DNA of 64,000 bases, from the NCBI GenBank assembly GCA_914767715.1, contig OU612073.1, positions 18,166,001 to 18,230,000 on the forward strand, in the 5' to 3' direction. This DNA comes from Membranipora membranacea (Eukaryota; Bryozoa; Gymnolaemata; Cheilostomatida; Membraniporidae). Positions within the stretch are counted from its first letter, which is position 1. Every line of letters starts with the position of its first letter. Shown piece by piece: positions 18,301 through 30,300 of the stretch. Under the pieces are notes generated by a model. It made no database searches and was not told where the DNA came from. It saw nothing but the letters and a program-made list of their open reading frames with translations. A program made the translations under genes and the position numbers.

Positions 18301-21300
18301 TCTGACTATATTTAGATCTTGTGAAGGAGGCAAAAGTCTATCATAATAGTGGAAGTTGTTTTAATCCCAAGCACTTGGAAATGATCCATAAAACGATGAA
18401 TAAGAATTTGGCATAGTTGTTATCAATGCAAACTCACTAGGAATGCATGGCATAAGCTAAACAATGCCTCTAGTTCTGCTACCAAATGTGATCAGCCCTA
18501 GAGTCAAATTTATTTTCTACTTCCAAACCAATTTTATGCTTATTGGCAACAACTAGCTTTTGCTTCGTTTGATATTTGATAATTTGATTTGCTGGTGTCA
18601 TGCCTAATGTTCACTTCCTATAACCAGGCAGTAATCGTCATCATTAGGTTCAAGCATTCTTTTCTTGCACAACCCACATAATACATCTGGTTAGCATTGT
18701 ACTCAACCTGCAATATCAATGAACTCCCATTGGTGACACGCTCCGTAAATTAGTGATTATCTCCCCTGGTATTGTGATGTTTTTCAGGCACTGATGTTGG
18801 CATTATTAACGATCATTGACATGACGGTCGGCACTCGATGTGGTAACTGTACATCTGGAGGATTCGTTGATGAGGAGCACAAGGTGGATCCTGCAGTGAG
18901 TGTGTTTATGTTTTACTTTTGTGTTCCAATGCCCATTTAATGTCTTTATGTCTATATCTTTTTTCCTAGTGGAATTTACTCCAGTACATCACGCTGCTGA
19001 TTTTAGGAGGAACCCAAATGCATACATACATCTTATTTGCTTTGATCAAGCCCTGTTCTGCTGGTGTTGTGAGAGCAACCAACTGCTCACATGTTTCAAG
19101 ACATTAACAGCCCTGTATGGGGATACAAATTATAAGGGAATAGATTGCATTGGTCTCTTTTGGGTTAGATTTTGCATAAAATGAGAAACACATTTATGCT
19201 AAAGAATATTCTATCTACCTATGAACAGGCAGTGTCCATCCAACAAAGGGGTGTTGGGCATTTTCTGGTGTGATTCTGCAGATCATACATCATCCTCGCC
19301 GGGGGGCCGTTGGGCGAGGGGCAAAAGTCTGGGGGGCTCAGACTAATCATCTTATGCTGATGACATGTGATCTGCATGACTCTTTCAGAAAACATTTTCT
19401 TTTTGGGCTAAATTTGATACACAAAGGAGTGGGCTATTTGTGTGATGTTAACTCTAGTATCTACCACAGCGTCAGATATTATATTTATCTAAGGTCTCTG
19501 GTGATACAGAAGTGACCTTGTCCACATTGCTTGTTGTACAACAGACTAAACCTGGGACATATTCTGTAAAATAGATTACTTTGGTCAGAATGTGAATGAT
19601 TTAATCAAACTCATTGTTAGCCACAATAGTAAATTAGATTAGTAACTTTGGTTGTAGCTTGTGACCCATCCTCAGAACAATGACCAAAAAACAAAAAGAG
19701 TCTGTTATGTAGAATATAGTGTTTTAGATGTCCCGGTTAATTTGGTTTGTACTCTGCCATCTAATCGGTGAATTTCGGGAGGAGTTCTCTAAAGATATAA
19801 CTACTGATTACACAACAAAAAATCAGTCTTTGGCTTGGTCACAATTAGCTCACTTGCCAGCAACTTTTACTTCACTGAGTTACGATATTACGGACATTCA
19901 TATAACTCTGATGACGTAAGATACACATGCATAGTGACATTGATTGGGACAAAAATAGTAATTATTTTACAGTTACGGCAATCCGTCTACTAAATCTAGT
20001 TGTCAAATGTGTTTAGAATCGCTTCCTCATCCTCCCTCTGTGTACCAAGACTTTGATCATTTTTAATCCATTCGCCTGCATTTCAGTTGTTCCCTTTCAC
20101 TGGTCACCCCGCAGGCAAAGGCCTGCGGCGTGATCAGTGGATCGGGTGCAACTCCGAATGCAGGCAAATGGACCAAACTTGGTCTAACGCAGACTGCACT
20201 ATTATAATAATGTAAGGCAAAGGGCTATTTAACTGGACTAGTTCATTGAAATGTCTCAGGGTAACATAAACTGTTTTTCCATTCTAGTTTTACTCTTGGT
20301 AAGGTTTTTTTCCCGTAGGTTAGGTTTTAATGCATGTGTCTTTAACCTAGTGGTTCTTCGATTCATTCACATATCCGATAATTACAGAGTAATCAAAACA
20401 AAAAAGGGACCAATTTGTGTGATCATCTCATGTAAAAATTATGTGTGTTATGTTCAGTGTTTAATAAGAATTGACTCTTAACTTCTCCCATTTAAATGCA
20501 GATGTTACTTGATATGATGTGAGTGGAATTTTAGTAGAATTTTAACTCAGGGTGCCTTCATCTAAAATACATGTCACTTTTGTTTGATGTCTATCACAAA
20601 TTCTCATTCCTCTCTGTCTGACAGGTTAGATAGAAAGGTGCATTTTATTCCATCTATATAATGTAGACTGTCATGTGCTGGCAGACACCTGTTAACACTT
20701 TGCCAAGTCTGCAACAACTGATAGCAATAATTTAGTGATAATCATATTTAGTGATTGTTTCCCACTTAATGATATCTGTTGATGGTTGCTATATTCTAGG
20801 ACATAAACTGTTTGATGTGTCTCACTCAGTGTATGTGTCACATACCTCCTCCTGTCAGCTGATTAGGATCAATGATCGAACGATCTCTGTCCATATCTAG
20901 CATCAATATCTATCACCAAAGCTGTGATTTTGATATCACTATAGATAGTGATGAAAACATATTGATATTGCTAATTGATATGGTATTGTTCTTGTTTAGC
21001 ACAAGATCAAGTCAGATAGCATGATAGACTATGTTTCTGTGGTAAATGGCAGACGGCTCATGCTCCCAACCACCCCAATCTCCCTCCACAAATTGAACCC
21101 TCCCTCTTTCTGCCACTGATTATAAGTAGCTGAAACTGAACGACCTGACTCAAACTTGATAACGGGATATTTACATAATTGTTGCACATCCTGAAATGGG
21201 TTGGGTCATTTATGTACTCAACATGGAATCGGGGCACTTTGAGGGCTGCTTGCTCTATGTTTCATTTGGTTGAATGATAGGAAGAAGATCATCAAAGTTT

Positions 21301-24300
21301 TTCACTTGATTTCTGCTATCATGTGTCTAGTGCAGAGTGTAGGTAGACAACCATGTGTGATAATTGTGATTTATTGCAATCTTTTTGATATTATAATAAA
21401 TCATTTGATCACAAGATCTTATGACTGCTTCCTTGTTAGTATTTAATTAATCCTAACAACCCATCCTACTGTAATTCAAATGTTAGCAATTTTTTTGCTA
21501 TGGATTAGCATTTGTATGACTCAACATCACAATGCTTACGATTCTACATCTAAACAACATTCTTAAAAAATCAACCTTTGATCCATTATAGTTAGACTTA
21601 CGATTCCATTTAATCTGATCATGTGACAATAATTGATTTTTGGAATGATTGAATTGACAGACGTACATGTATATCGAAGTAGAGATCACTGACCGATTTG
21701 TTGGCATATTTTAGTATCCTTCAACCCTAATAAATCAATAATCATCATATTTTTGATCTTCAAAGGGGAACTTTTGTGAGATTCTAGTGATGAAAAAAGT
21801 TTACCCATAATTCTCATCACAGTATTGCTTGAACAGACTCATTGAAGCTGTCAGTACATGCAGGCCTGTGTGTGCAATCCGACTACTACTTGATGCAAAA
21901 TTTCACGATATAGTTAACCTTGCACAGAAGGAAACAACTAGTCTGTCATAGTAGCCTTGTCACCGGCCACTTTTCGTTTTGGTTGACCAAAAGGTGGCAG
22001 CATGCCAAGACTAGTGTCGTAGCACTATGATTTCAGTCAGATCTAACGGTTGAGATAACTTTCAATTCAACAGCTAACCTGTTTTGCGTTTGAAGTACCT
22101 AAGGCAGTGCTGCCTAAGTTAATACCCTTACTCGACTTTCTCCATCTTGTGTTACAGACTGTTGTAGGACATAGCAGATCTGTTAATGTCATTTGATATT
22201 TCTCTTTTGTAGACATGTATTGTGATGATTCTCATAAACACAATTAACATCTCTATAGTCATCTTTATATCAGGTATGATATTCCAGTGATTCTTCATGT
22301 ATATATACTCTTATTGTAAAAGCATGCTGTCACAGTTGCTACTTCACCTTGCTTAGAAGCATTATAAGAAAATCATCCCCACAATTCATTTTGAAATAAA
22401 ACTTCTGATTTGTTATCGTTGATTTGGTCCTAATGGGAGTTCCAAAATGTTGCATTGTGGTTTACTCATTAACTGCATTTTTAACTTATCAAATCCATGT
22501 TAACTTGAGCTAAATCGCAGCACATTTTGAAACTCTGCTCTCTCGTTGAATACTTGAATACTTGAATGTGTAAAGTACCCGCTCGGTTACATTTTCAAAA
22601 CTGGTAGTTGTGTTCTTTTATGTAAAGGTTGGATAACTCCAATCCCTATAAGCTGCACATCAATAAATGAGATATTAGCCTGGATACTTAGTCGATCATT
22701 GCTTGATGTTTGGGAATAGATGCTTTGGTTGCTACAAGGTTCTCCGGATTGCAGCCCACGATCCCTCTACCCAAAATGCAACTATCAGCATTGACTTCAT
22801 TTGTATGAGATTACTTCCTTCTTTTTAGCGAGAGTATATAAGACATTTATGCAGAGCCGTCTCACAGCTATAATGATAGCCCAGGCATATCTGTCTACAG
22901 TGATCATGTTTGCTGCTCTATATGTCATCACATATCGGATAAATGTAAGTGTCTGTATCACAAGCAATCACTAATACTTCAGAGTAGTAAAGTGTTTGCA
23001 GGAGGAAAAGCTCGCATTTTCGCATTGCTTCAAGGAGCTAAATTTAGCTAACATTTACACCCCCTTTTTACACTATTTAGTCTCCCTTCAGCTAGCTAAC
23101 ATAACGTCTTCACTGCAGTAGCTAACATTTACACCTCTACGGTAAACTGATTGATTTATTTCTAACACTTGAACAGGTCAGCTGTGAAAAAAAGGATGAA
23201 AAATTCTTTTGTTTAGTATGACAAGTAAATATAAATGGAAATTTTAATATAAAACACATGTAGTGTAGTAGGATGTCCAGCGGACTGAAAATAAATTTTA
23301 TTTTTATTGACCAATAAGAGGGACACCAGAGATACTCTGTTCTAGAAGATGTCTAGAATATTTACGTCATATCTGAATGGTGCACCTTGCAAAAATATGT
23401 AACAGATGTGTTCCATTTGGCAATATAATGATCACAATATATGGCTCCACTTATTTTGGTATTTTTTTTACAGAGAAAAGGTTGGACGCTGAGTGGATTT
23501 AGAGCCGATAAAGACAACGAATATATAGTAGTATCTTATCTATATCTGAAGATGTTATACCATTCCATATCAACGAGCACGCTTTGTGGTAAGCTGGTTT
23601 GGTTTGGTACATTTAGTCCAATCTATTTAACTCATCATTGAAAGGCTGTCGGCTCAGTGTGTGTTACCGAATAGTCTAAGTGCTCAGACTCCAAGGCGCA
23701 GGGAGTTACTTGCGCAAGCTATCAAACTCCTCTCCCCTGTTTATATAAGGATTGATGGCAATTGCAATTTACTCATATGGGTTTGCTGCGACTGATAATA
23801 TATGTGATTTCTTTTACAGGTGCTTCTCAAATATATCCCGACATGTGGTATAATTTTCTGCTGATGGCAATTCAGGTTAGTTCTCAACTCAACATGCTTG
23901 GTTATAAAGCTGTCCATCATTGTCATCATTCTTCATGGCTTCAGAATCAGAATCTGATAGGAATATACAAGGAGCAGAACAATGTATGTTTTGTCCTTTG
24001 AATTATTCACGACTGTATCTTTTGGTCCTCAGCACCTTTGGAAGCAAGATGGGCTCATTTCCCACTGTTCATTCTCGGATCGTTGAAATATATCGGCATA
24101 AGAAGCACTAGCATAAAATATATCTCTTGATGAGTGATTATAATACTATTCTGTTTTGCCTTTCAGATGTTGCTGAGCTTCCTGTATTTTACTTCCATTC
24201 TGACGGTGGCCCGTTCGCCTAGCACGCCGCCCGCACCTAAACCCACTATTCACACTAATGGGAGTATTCCGCAAGTATCGAGTGTTCTCAGACTACGCAG

Positions 24301-24421
24301 GCACAGTCTGAACAGTTTGATGAGCCGACAGTCACTTAGTGAGAGGACAATTCATATGAATGGAGATGGTGAGAGAATGTTACATACCTCCAAATCGATC
24401 AAAATGGATATTAATTGTTAA
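15342..24421 (+). CDS. Four-helix membrane protein with a K+-channel-like pore and degenerate filter
   Basis: Nine exons agree in phase: 15342-15466, 16584-16731, 17596-17724, 18788-18895, 22213-22273, 22829-22944, 23474-23588, 23820-23875, 24167-24421 (370 residues). The N-terminal ~115 residues are soluble, acidic then Arg-rich. Hydrophobic helices lie at about 125-146, 171-190 (CIVMILINTINISIVIFIS), 202-225 and 276-300 (WYNFLLMAIQMLLSFLYFTS). The first loop holds RCGNCTS, a likely N-glycosylation site. Before the last helix, MLYHSISTSTLCGASQIYPD has the pattern of a K+-channel pore helix and filter, but TVGYGD is replaced by LCGASQ (residues 266-271). The C-terminal tail is rich in Ser, Arg and Pro. 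ATG is the first in a good context after an acceptor-like TTTGCAG. I do not recognise a named family. Possible roles are a non-selective or silent channel subunit; this is inference. The start of exon 8 splits the filter Gly codon. Confidence 0.75.
20068..20171. repeat. Imperfect long hairpin in the 3.3-kb channel-gene intron
   Basis: Outer arms CCATTCGCCTGCATT and AATGCAGGCAAATGG pair at 14 of 15 positions. The inner arms (GCAGGC/GCCTGC and neighbours) continue the stem with interruptions down to an AAA loop. This is the shape of a small foldback element. I see no convincing target-site duplication. The rest of the intron 18896-22212 shows nothing I can name. Confidence 0.55.
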
Positions 24422-24505
24422 TTAAGATAGGGTGCTATGCCAAGTTTGAAAGCATTAGGAATCTCACATTCTATATACAAGTTCCCCCCTCCCCCCGGCG
24501 ACGGA

Positions 24506-24532
24506 GGGCAAAAGTCTGGGGAGCTCAGACTA
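24506..24532 (+). repeat. Second copy of a G-rich dispersed repeat
   Basis: The stretch GGGCAAAAGTCTGGGGAGCT followed by CAGACTA also occurs near 19318-19344 with one change. Within it AGTCTG and CAGACT can pair. Both copies sit next to G- or C-rich tracts, so this looks like a remnant of a short dispersed element. Confidence 0.45.
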
Positions 24533-25426
24533 TATATAAATAGTTTCGCTGGGTGAAAATACAGATCTGATCTATTGCAGAAAAGTACATTTAATTTTTC
24601 TTAATATAGATATCGCAAACATGATCTGCAAATTCACCTTTTGACAGTTGACACATATTTGGAATATTGAACACTTTTTTAAACATGTTCTGCACCTTAA
24701 CACAGAGTAAGAATATCTGTGAAGTTAACTAGCTTATGGTCATATCAACACCTAGAGGTGGGATATGCCTCATTGGTACTTGATTGATAAAAACAAGTGG
24801 GAATGTTTATGTGGCATTTTAATGGAGAGAGAAATGATAACTAGAGTTGTCTGTTCATTTCCCTGTTGTTTTTTGTTAAACTATCAAATCTTATTCTTGT
24901 AAATTGTAATGGCTTTTTAGTCATGGGCAGCCCAATTTTATTTTCATTCTCATGACAACCATAGTCATAGTAATCATATTCGAGACATAATACCCTCATG
25001 TTCAACTAGTTAACATGGTTGGTCATCACTATGACTCCATTATGTGTTTCTGGATGTTCAATGACCATGCCATATTTGCGCTTTCACTCCGGATGGCTCA
25101 GGTTTAAAGGTCAAACTGTGTGTATCAACACTTCCTTGTCATGGCAGCTGGCCGCTCATATTGTGTAACTTGATGGGGAATGTATTGATGTAAATTTCAT
25201 CCAGAAATTCATTTCAAAATGATTTTTGGCACATTGCAGGCATTGAACTCAATACCAGGGTTAAGAGCTCCATTTACATTCATTTTATGATAAACATGGT
25301 TGCTCCAACTTTTAAATAACATAGCCGCAAATTTGGCACAAAACTGACCATCATATCAATTGATCTAAAAAGATAGCCAGCTACAAATAAATGACATTTA
25401 TGTTGTACTGTTTTTTCATGTTGTAG

Positions 25427-26360
25427 TTGGCTCCTCTGAGCCGAATCGTTATGGCGGCCTCTGACACAATCACTAGGCCTGCGATGATGTGTGAAGATAT
25501 GAAGAAGTGATCAAAGCATCATACAGCTGATAGTTTGAATCTGTCCTCCTATAACCCGCATCTAGACATGCGCTGCGCAGGAACTCTACTATAGCAGCGA
25601 TGTAGTATATCAGGTCTTGTAACAGAGATCATGTCTTGCTTAGTGTGCCAACATGTTCAAAGCGCATTTTCTTCTCATCACCAATATTTATGCAATGCTG
25701 ATGGTTAGATAGTATGTGTGTCATTTTAAAGCATTCCTCTGAATTTGAACATTTGTTTCATACACAGTGCGATAGGTTCTTAACAGTTTAGCTAATGAGA
25801 AGGGCAAGTTTTATGTATTAATGTATAGGTTATGATCTGTTGCTGTTGAGTTTTTAATTACCCCTTGCGTTTTCAATCACTTGACTTTAAAAAATATTGA
25901 ACCCAAAGAGACATGATATTATTTTTCATCCTTTGTGCAGAAACCAATTTTCCCTTCATGGATTTTAAGCGCTTTTCAGATGAGACAAACCAAATCAAAC
26001 GCAAGCTTTAGATTTTTTTCTTTATTTGCTGTTTTAATATTTATGACTAACATTTTTATAAATATAGGGTTTATCTAAATGCAAACCAACTAATGTGTTG
26101 AGTCAAAACTAGGGCGTATGCTTGAATTGCCTGCACTTTCCTGAACTCCCAGGAGGAATGGCATCAGCATACATGTTTGTAGAATGCTGGCAGTGCAGAT
26201 GTCAGATGTCATAGTGTACCTACCAGTAACTATTACTAAGGGCTCTGGGGATTACTCAACTTTGAAAGGTCACGTCATCAATTCTCAAGATTCCTCATCT
26301 TCTGATTTGGTTCTGTCTTCATTTAACCTTAACACTGGCTGAGAGCAATAAAATTTCTGG
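25427..26360 (+). other. Possible alternative last exon and 3' UTR of the channel-like gene
   Basis: The last coding exon has an internal donor after 24369 (GAT G|GTGAGA, phase 1), and a strong acceptor (CATGTTGTAG) ends at 25426. Joining them gives an in-phase short tail, VGSSEPNRYGGL then stop, replacing the final 17 residues. An AATAAA at 26347-26352 could end this exon. Without splicing, the frame stops at 24421. Either or both forms may exist. The stretch 24422-25426 holds no other feature I can support apart from the short repeat noted. Confidence 0.4.
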
Positions 26361-27393
26361 TTGGAAGGTACTCTAAAGCCAATCTTAGAGGCCTCAGTCT
26401 GTGCAAAGCTAGGGATAACCTCAATACTAAACTGTGCAAAGCGTACTACTTAGTAATATGGCAGTATCCAGTCATAAAGGATTTGTCATAACGATCATAC
26501 ATGTCGCCTAGTCATCTTTAATTATCTTTGGATGATGAACACTACTAGGACTTGTAAAACATGACTGGAATATGTTTAATATTTCGAAGATCTTCACATA
26601 ACATATAATTTTCTTGACAAAATATCGTCAACAACCTTTGCTCTCAAGAAAGCGTTCAGCCATCATCTTATTCTTACAGTTCTATAGCTGCTCACTGCAT
26701 GAGATATTGATTGATCACTTGAGAACTTGTGTCTAGTGGGTATACCAGCGTATTCAGTACCCTTCTGTGACCTGGACATTGACTTATTTATTGGTGTCTA
26801 ATAATACTTTATTGAATATTGGATAATATCACTAGCTTTTTAAGCCGCTTCGTTAGTTAGTTATCATAGTTCATCTGTGAAAGCACAACAAAGCTGGTTG
26901 GTAATATTTTCTGCAAACAACTATTAGTGGGTTGTAGCTTGGGTTATCAGCAAACATTAAGGGTGACTTCTGTGGTGACCCTTCATGTTGACATTGAGGA
27001 TCTGACTCTACATTGGGTGCTGGATAATACGGCTATTTTTGTGTGCCGAACTGTGAAACACAATCTATTCATAGCATTCCAAGTCATTGCTGAGCAGTTA
27101 CAATTGCTTTGTATGTGACTCATTTTTGTTTTTTCCTGGCAAAAATAACAACTCATCATAATTGAATAATACACATTAACTTGACAGTTTTTCTGCGTAT
27201 TCATAACGGTTTTGACATCAAAGGGAAGTTGCTTTGCTGGTATGTAAATTTTTGTGGTTGATTTTAGAGCGAGAAAACAGATTTATCATAAATACTGTTT
27301 ATCAGTCAAGGACCTACAGCCGAGCCGACAGGATTAACTAATAGTACTCCTACGGCAACCAGAGAGTTAAACTCCAAACAGAACAAACTCATC

Positions 27394-30300
27394 ATGTCAG
27401 ACAACAGAGCAGAGAAATCAGGAATTGCTGCCGATGTTCAAGCTAAGGTATGTCTTATAATTGTTAGAAGAGGCTTAATCTGGCGCACGTCAACCACAAA
27501 ATGATGATTATATCGAAATCTGTTTGCATTTTGCTACCATAAAGCTTTTCAACAAAAAATCAATTTCCCGCTACACTTGGGGTGACTAACTGGCGGTCTG
27601 TGTAGGGGAAGGATAGGCGGTAGTGGAGTGTAAAACACTTTGAGTGCATGACCTAGATTGGTTAGTGCTGCTTCACAGCTAATGCGCCTTCTATGATATA
27701 GCTCGGGTCGACATAAACTAGCAGTCTTCTCTTACTGGAATCATCAAATTCATCTGTAAACAATCCAAAACATAGCCAGTCCCAGGGCTGCAGGACATCT
27801 AAAGACTTTTTGGCACAATATGAGATCATCTCCTATACTTTCATGATGGTTGGTTCTAATCCATGCAAGCATAGAAGTAGGTCAATAGCCATGATCCACT
27901 TGTAGAGATATCAGATGGTGGTTGCCATACCCGAGGTCAATGATCTGTAATTTACTTGGCAGATGTATCTATGGGCTGGCTGTCTTGATATCGGTTGACT
28001 CTTTCGGTAACAACCATGTCATTATCAAACAGTGATTGCTTTGGTCTCAAATTTCAGTTGTTATCACAATGCCTGTGGTGTTTGTCTGGATTTTTTCCGA
28101 CAAAGGGTCATAATCTTACACAGGTTATCTTTGTTGTGATTAGCTCAGTCCATCAATCATCAAATGTGCTGCAAATCATCAGAGTTTGGCCACTGGGCCT
28201 TTCAGTTTCAACACGACAGCTGTTGCATGTCAAGACAAGAGTCCAGAGAGCCTTGGTGCTGAACAATAATGTCTGGCTGTTGCTGCACTATAGATCAGGA
28301 AGATATTTATATAATATGGTTGTGTGCCAGTGTGCCAGACGTTTAAGACGTGTACCATGTGTCCAGAGCACTTTGTTTGACGGACAACATAGTTTGAATG
28401 AGTGTGTTAGCGAAACAATGTTTGTGCCCTCAGCATTAAAAGTGGAAAGAAATTGCAAAAGTTGTCATCTACGAGCAGTTATTCAACTTCAGCGACATCC
28501 CTCAGTAACCAACCAGTCCAGAGAAATTAAAGTTGTTTTAGTTGTTAGTAGGTTTTCATTATTCAACACCTTGCTCGTGCAATTTCTGTAACACCCTATT
28601 CTGAACCATTGGCACCTCCAGACTACAGAGGTCTAGGTTTCAGTAGCGTGGTAGTAAGTAGTAGACTTAGAGTGATTGGGAATCTTTCAACGTACGTCAG
28701 CTCTATAATGTCCATACTAAGGACGATAGTGATAGCTGAGGACAAATTTATTGGCACCAACAACCCACGGCTACCGTTGGCCCTCATCCTTTCCCATAGG
28801 CAGTGGTCTGAATTAGAACAAGCTTGTTTCCTCTGTGGTGGCGGTACCAAGGCGCCGCGCCTCGATACCAAACATTTTCAATGTCCCTATGCCACCACAG
28901 AGGGAACGAGCTTTTTCTAGGTCCGAGTAGAGACAATGTCAGGATGATTTGAAGTTGTGCACCCTGTTATCAGCAGTGCTGTAATCAGTTATGTGGGCTG
29001 TATCGACAGTCGGCTGTGTCATTGTTACACACTGTATGCCTGTGGGCTTTGAGATTATGCAGCCAGCTATAAATGTTGAAGCATTGGAATTAGACTATAA
29101 TCATATTACGCCCTTTTTATTGACTTGTTTATAATAACGGGTACCAGACGTTTGAGGAGCTGAGGCTAGACACTTGTTGGTTGATTTATCAGATACGGCT
29201 CCTCTCAATCGTATATTTATTAGAGCACATCATTTCCTACTACAGCATTATCAGTATATTCCTTGCCTACTAAGCACTTATAAAGCTTCCATCAGAGCTT
29301 ACCAACTTAAACCACCACTGACCACACAGCACTCTACTACGCAACCTCTTAATCACTTTCCTCATTCACACAAACACTAAAAATGTCTACCAGAGCCACA
29401 AAGAGCGGAATTAACAGGGAGGTAGCTGAGAAGGTATGTTGTTGTTGAATTTTCACTAATTGGTGTAAATTTGGTTGATAGAGCGGAGTGGAGAGGATCT
29501 CCTTTACCTTATGTACTGCTGAGGATACAGTCCGTTGGAAATTTAGCTTGAGAACTATCTTGAATTTGAAAAAGGGTTCTTCCTTAGCTCCATGTGAGTA
29601 CTTCCATCACCTTGATGGCGAGGGGTGCTTGTGTTGTTTGCATTGTCGTCCCGACCTTTTCCGATCCTTGACAGATTTGGTGGCCTGAACTCGCACTTGC
29701 GCATGTAAAACTCCCGCTCCACAATTTAGATTCCTGACAAATTTGTCGGAGTGTTGGCCAGCACCAGGAAGTTCATTTTGCTCATTCCTGTCTGCTATCT
29801 TCCAAAGCAACGGTTTAGCAGTTTGAGCATTTTGAGAAAGATGGCTCTTTTAAGCAGAAACAAATCAAAACTAGGGCTAAAACTCATTTCCTTTACTTCC
29901 GATGACAATGACTAATATTAGTATGAAGTTGTGTGGTACCTAGATCAGCATATTTGCAGAGGATATGTTGATGCCCCAGAACAAAGTTAAAGGGCAACCA
30001 AGGTTTCAAACAACTTCATATTGATGGCCATTGATTTATAGCAGATTGCACCTTCTGCATGGGGAAAAAGACAAAATATAATTCGGATGATAATTCAGCC
30101 AGAATTCTTGTGAAACATTTCTACCATCAGGTACTCAAACTCAGCTAAAAGAGAATACCACATAGCAGTTTCCTGTTCCTGTTATTATTTAGCCCGTGCT
30201 CTATAATTAATACAGCAAAGTCTTGGAACCTCCCCTAAATTGAAGTGTTACCCAGCTTAGAGTCAGCAACTACTTTGAGTTTTGCATCGCGTAATGCACA

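Noticed and set aside
27995-28591. 198-codon open frame in the transgelin intron
   Set aside because: No recognisable domain, no splice or promoter context, and composition unlike the real exons nearby; treated as a chance frame.
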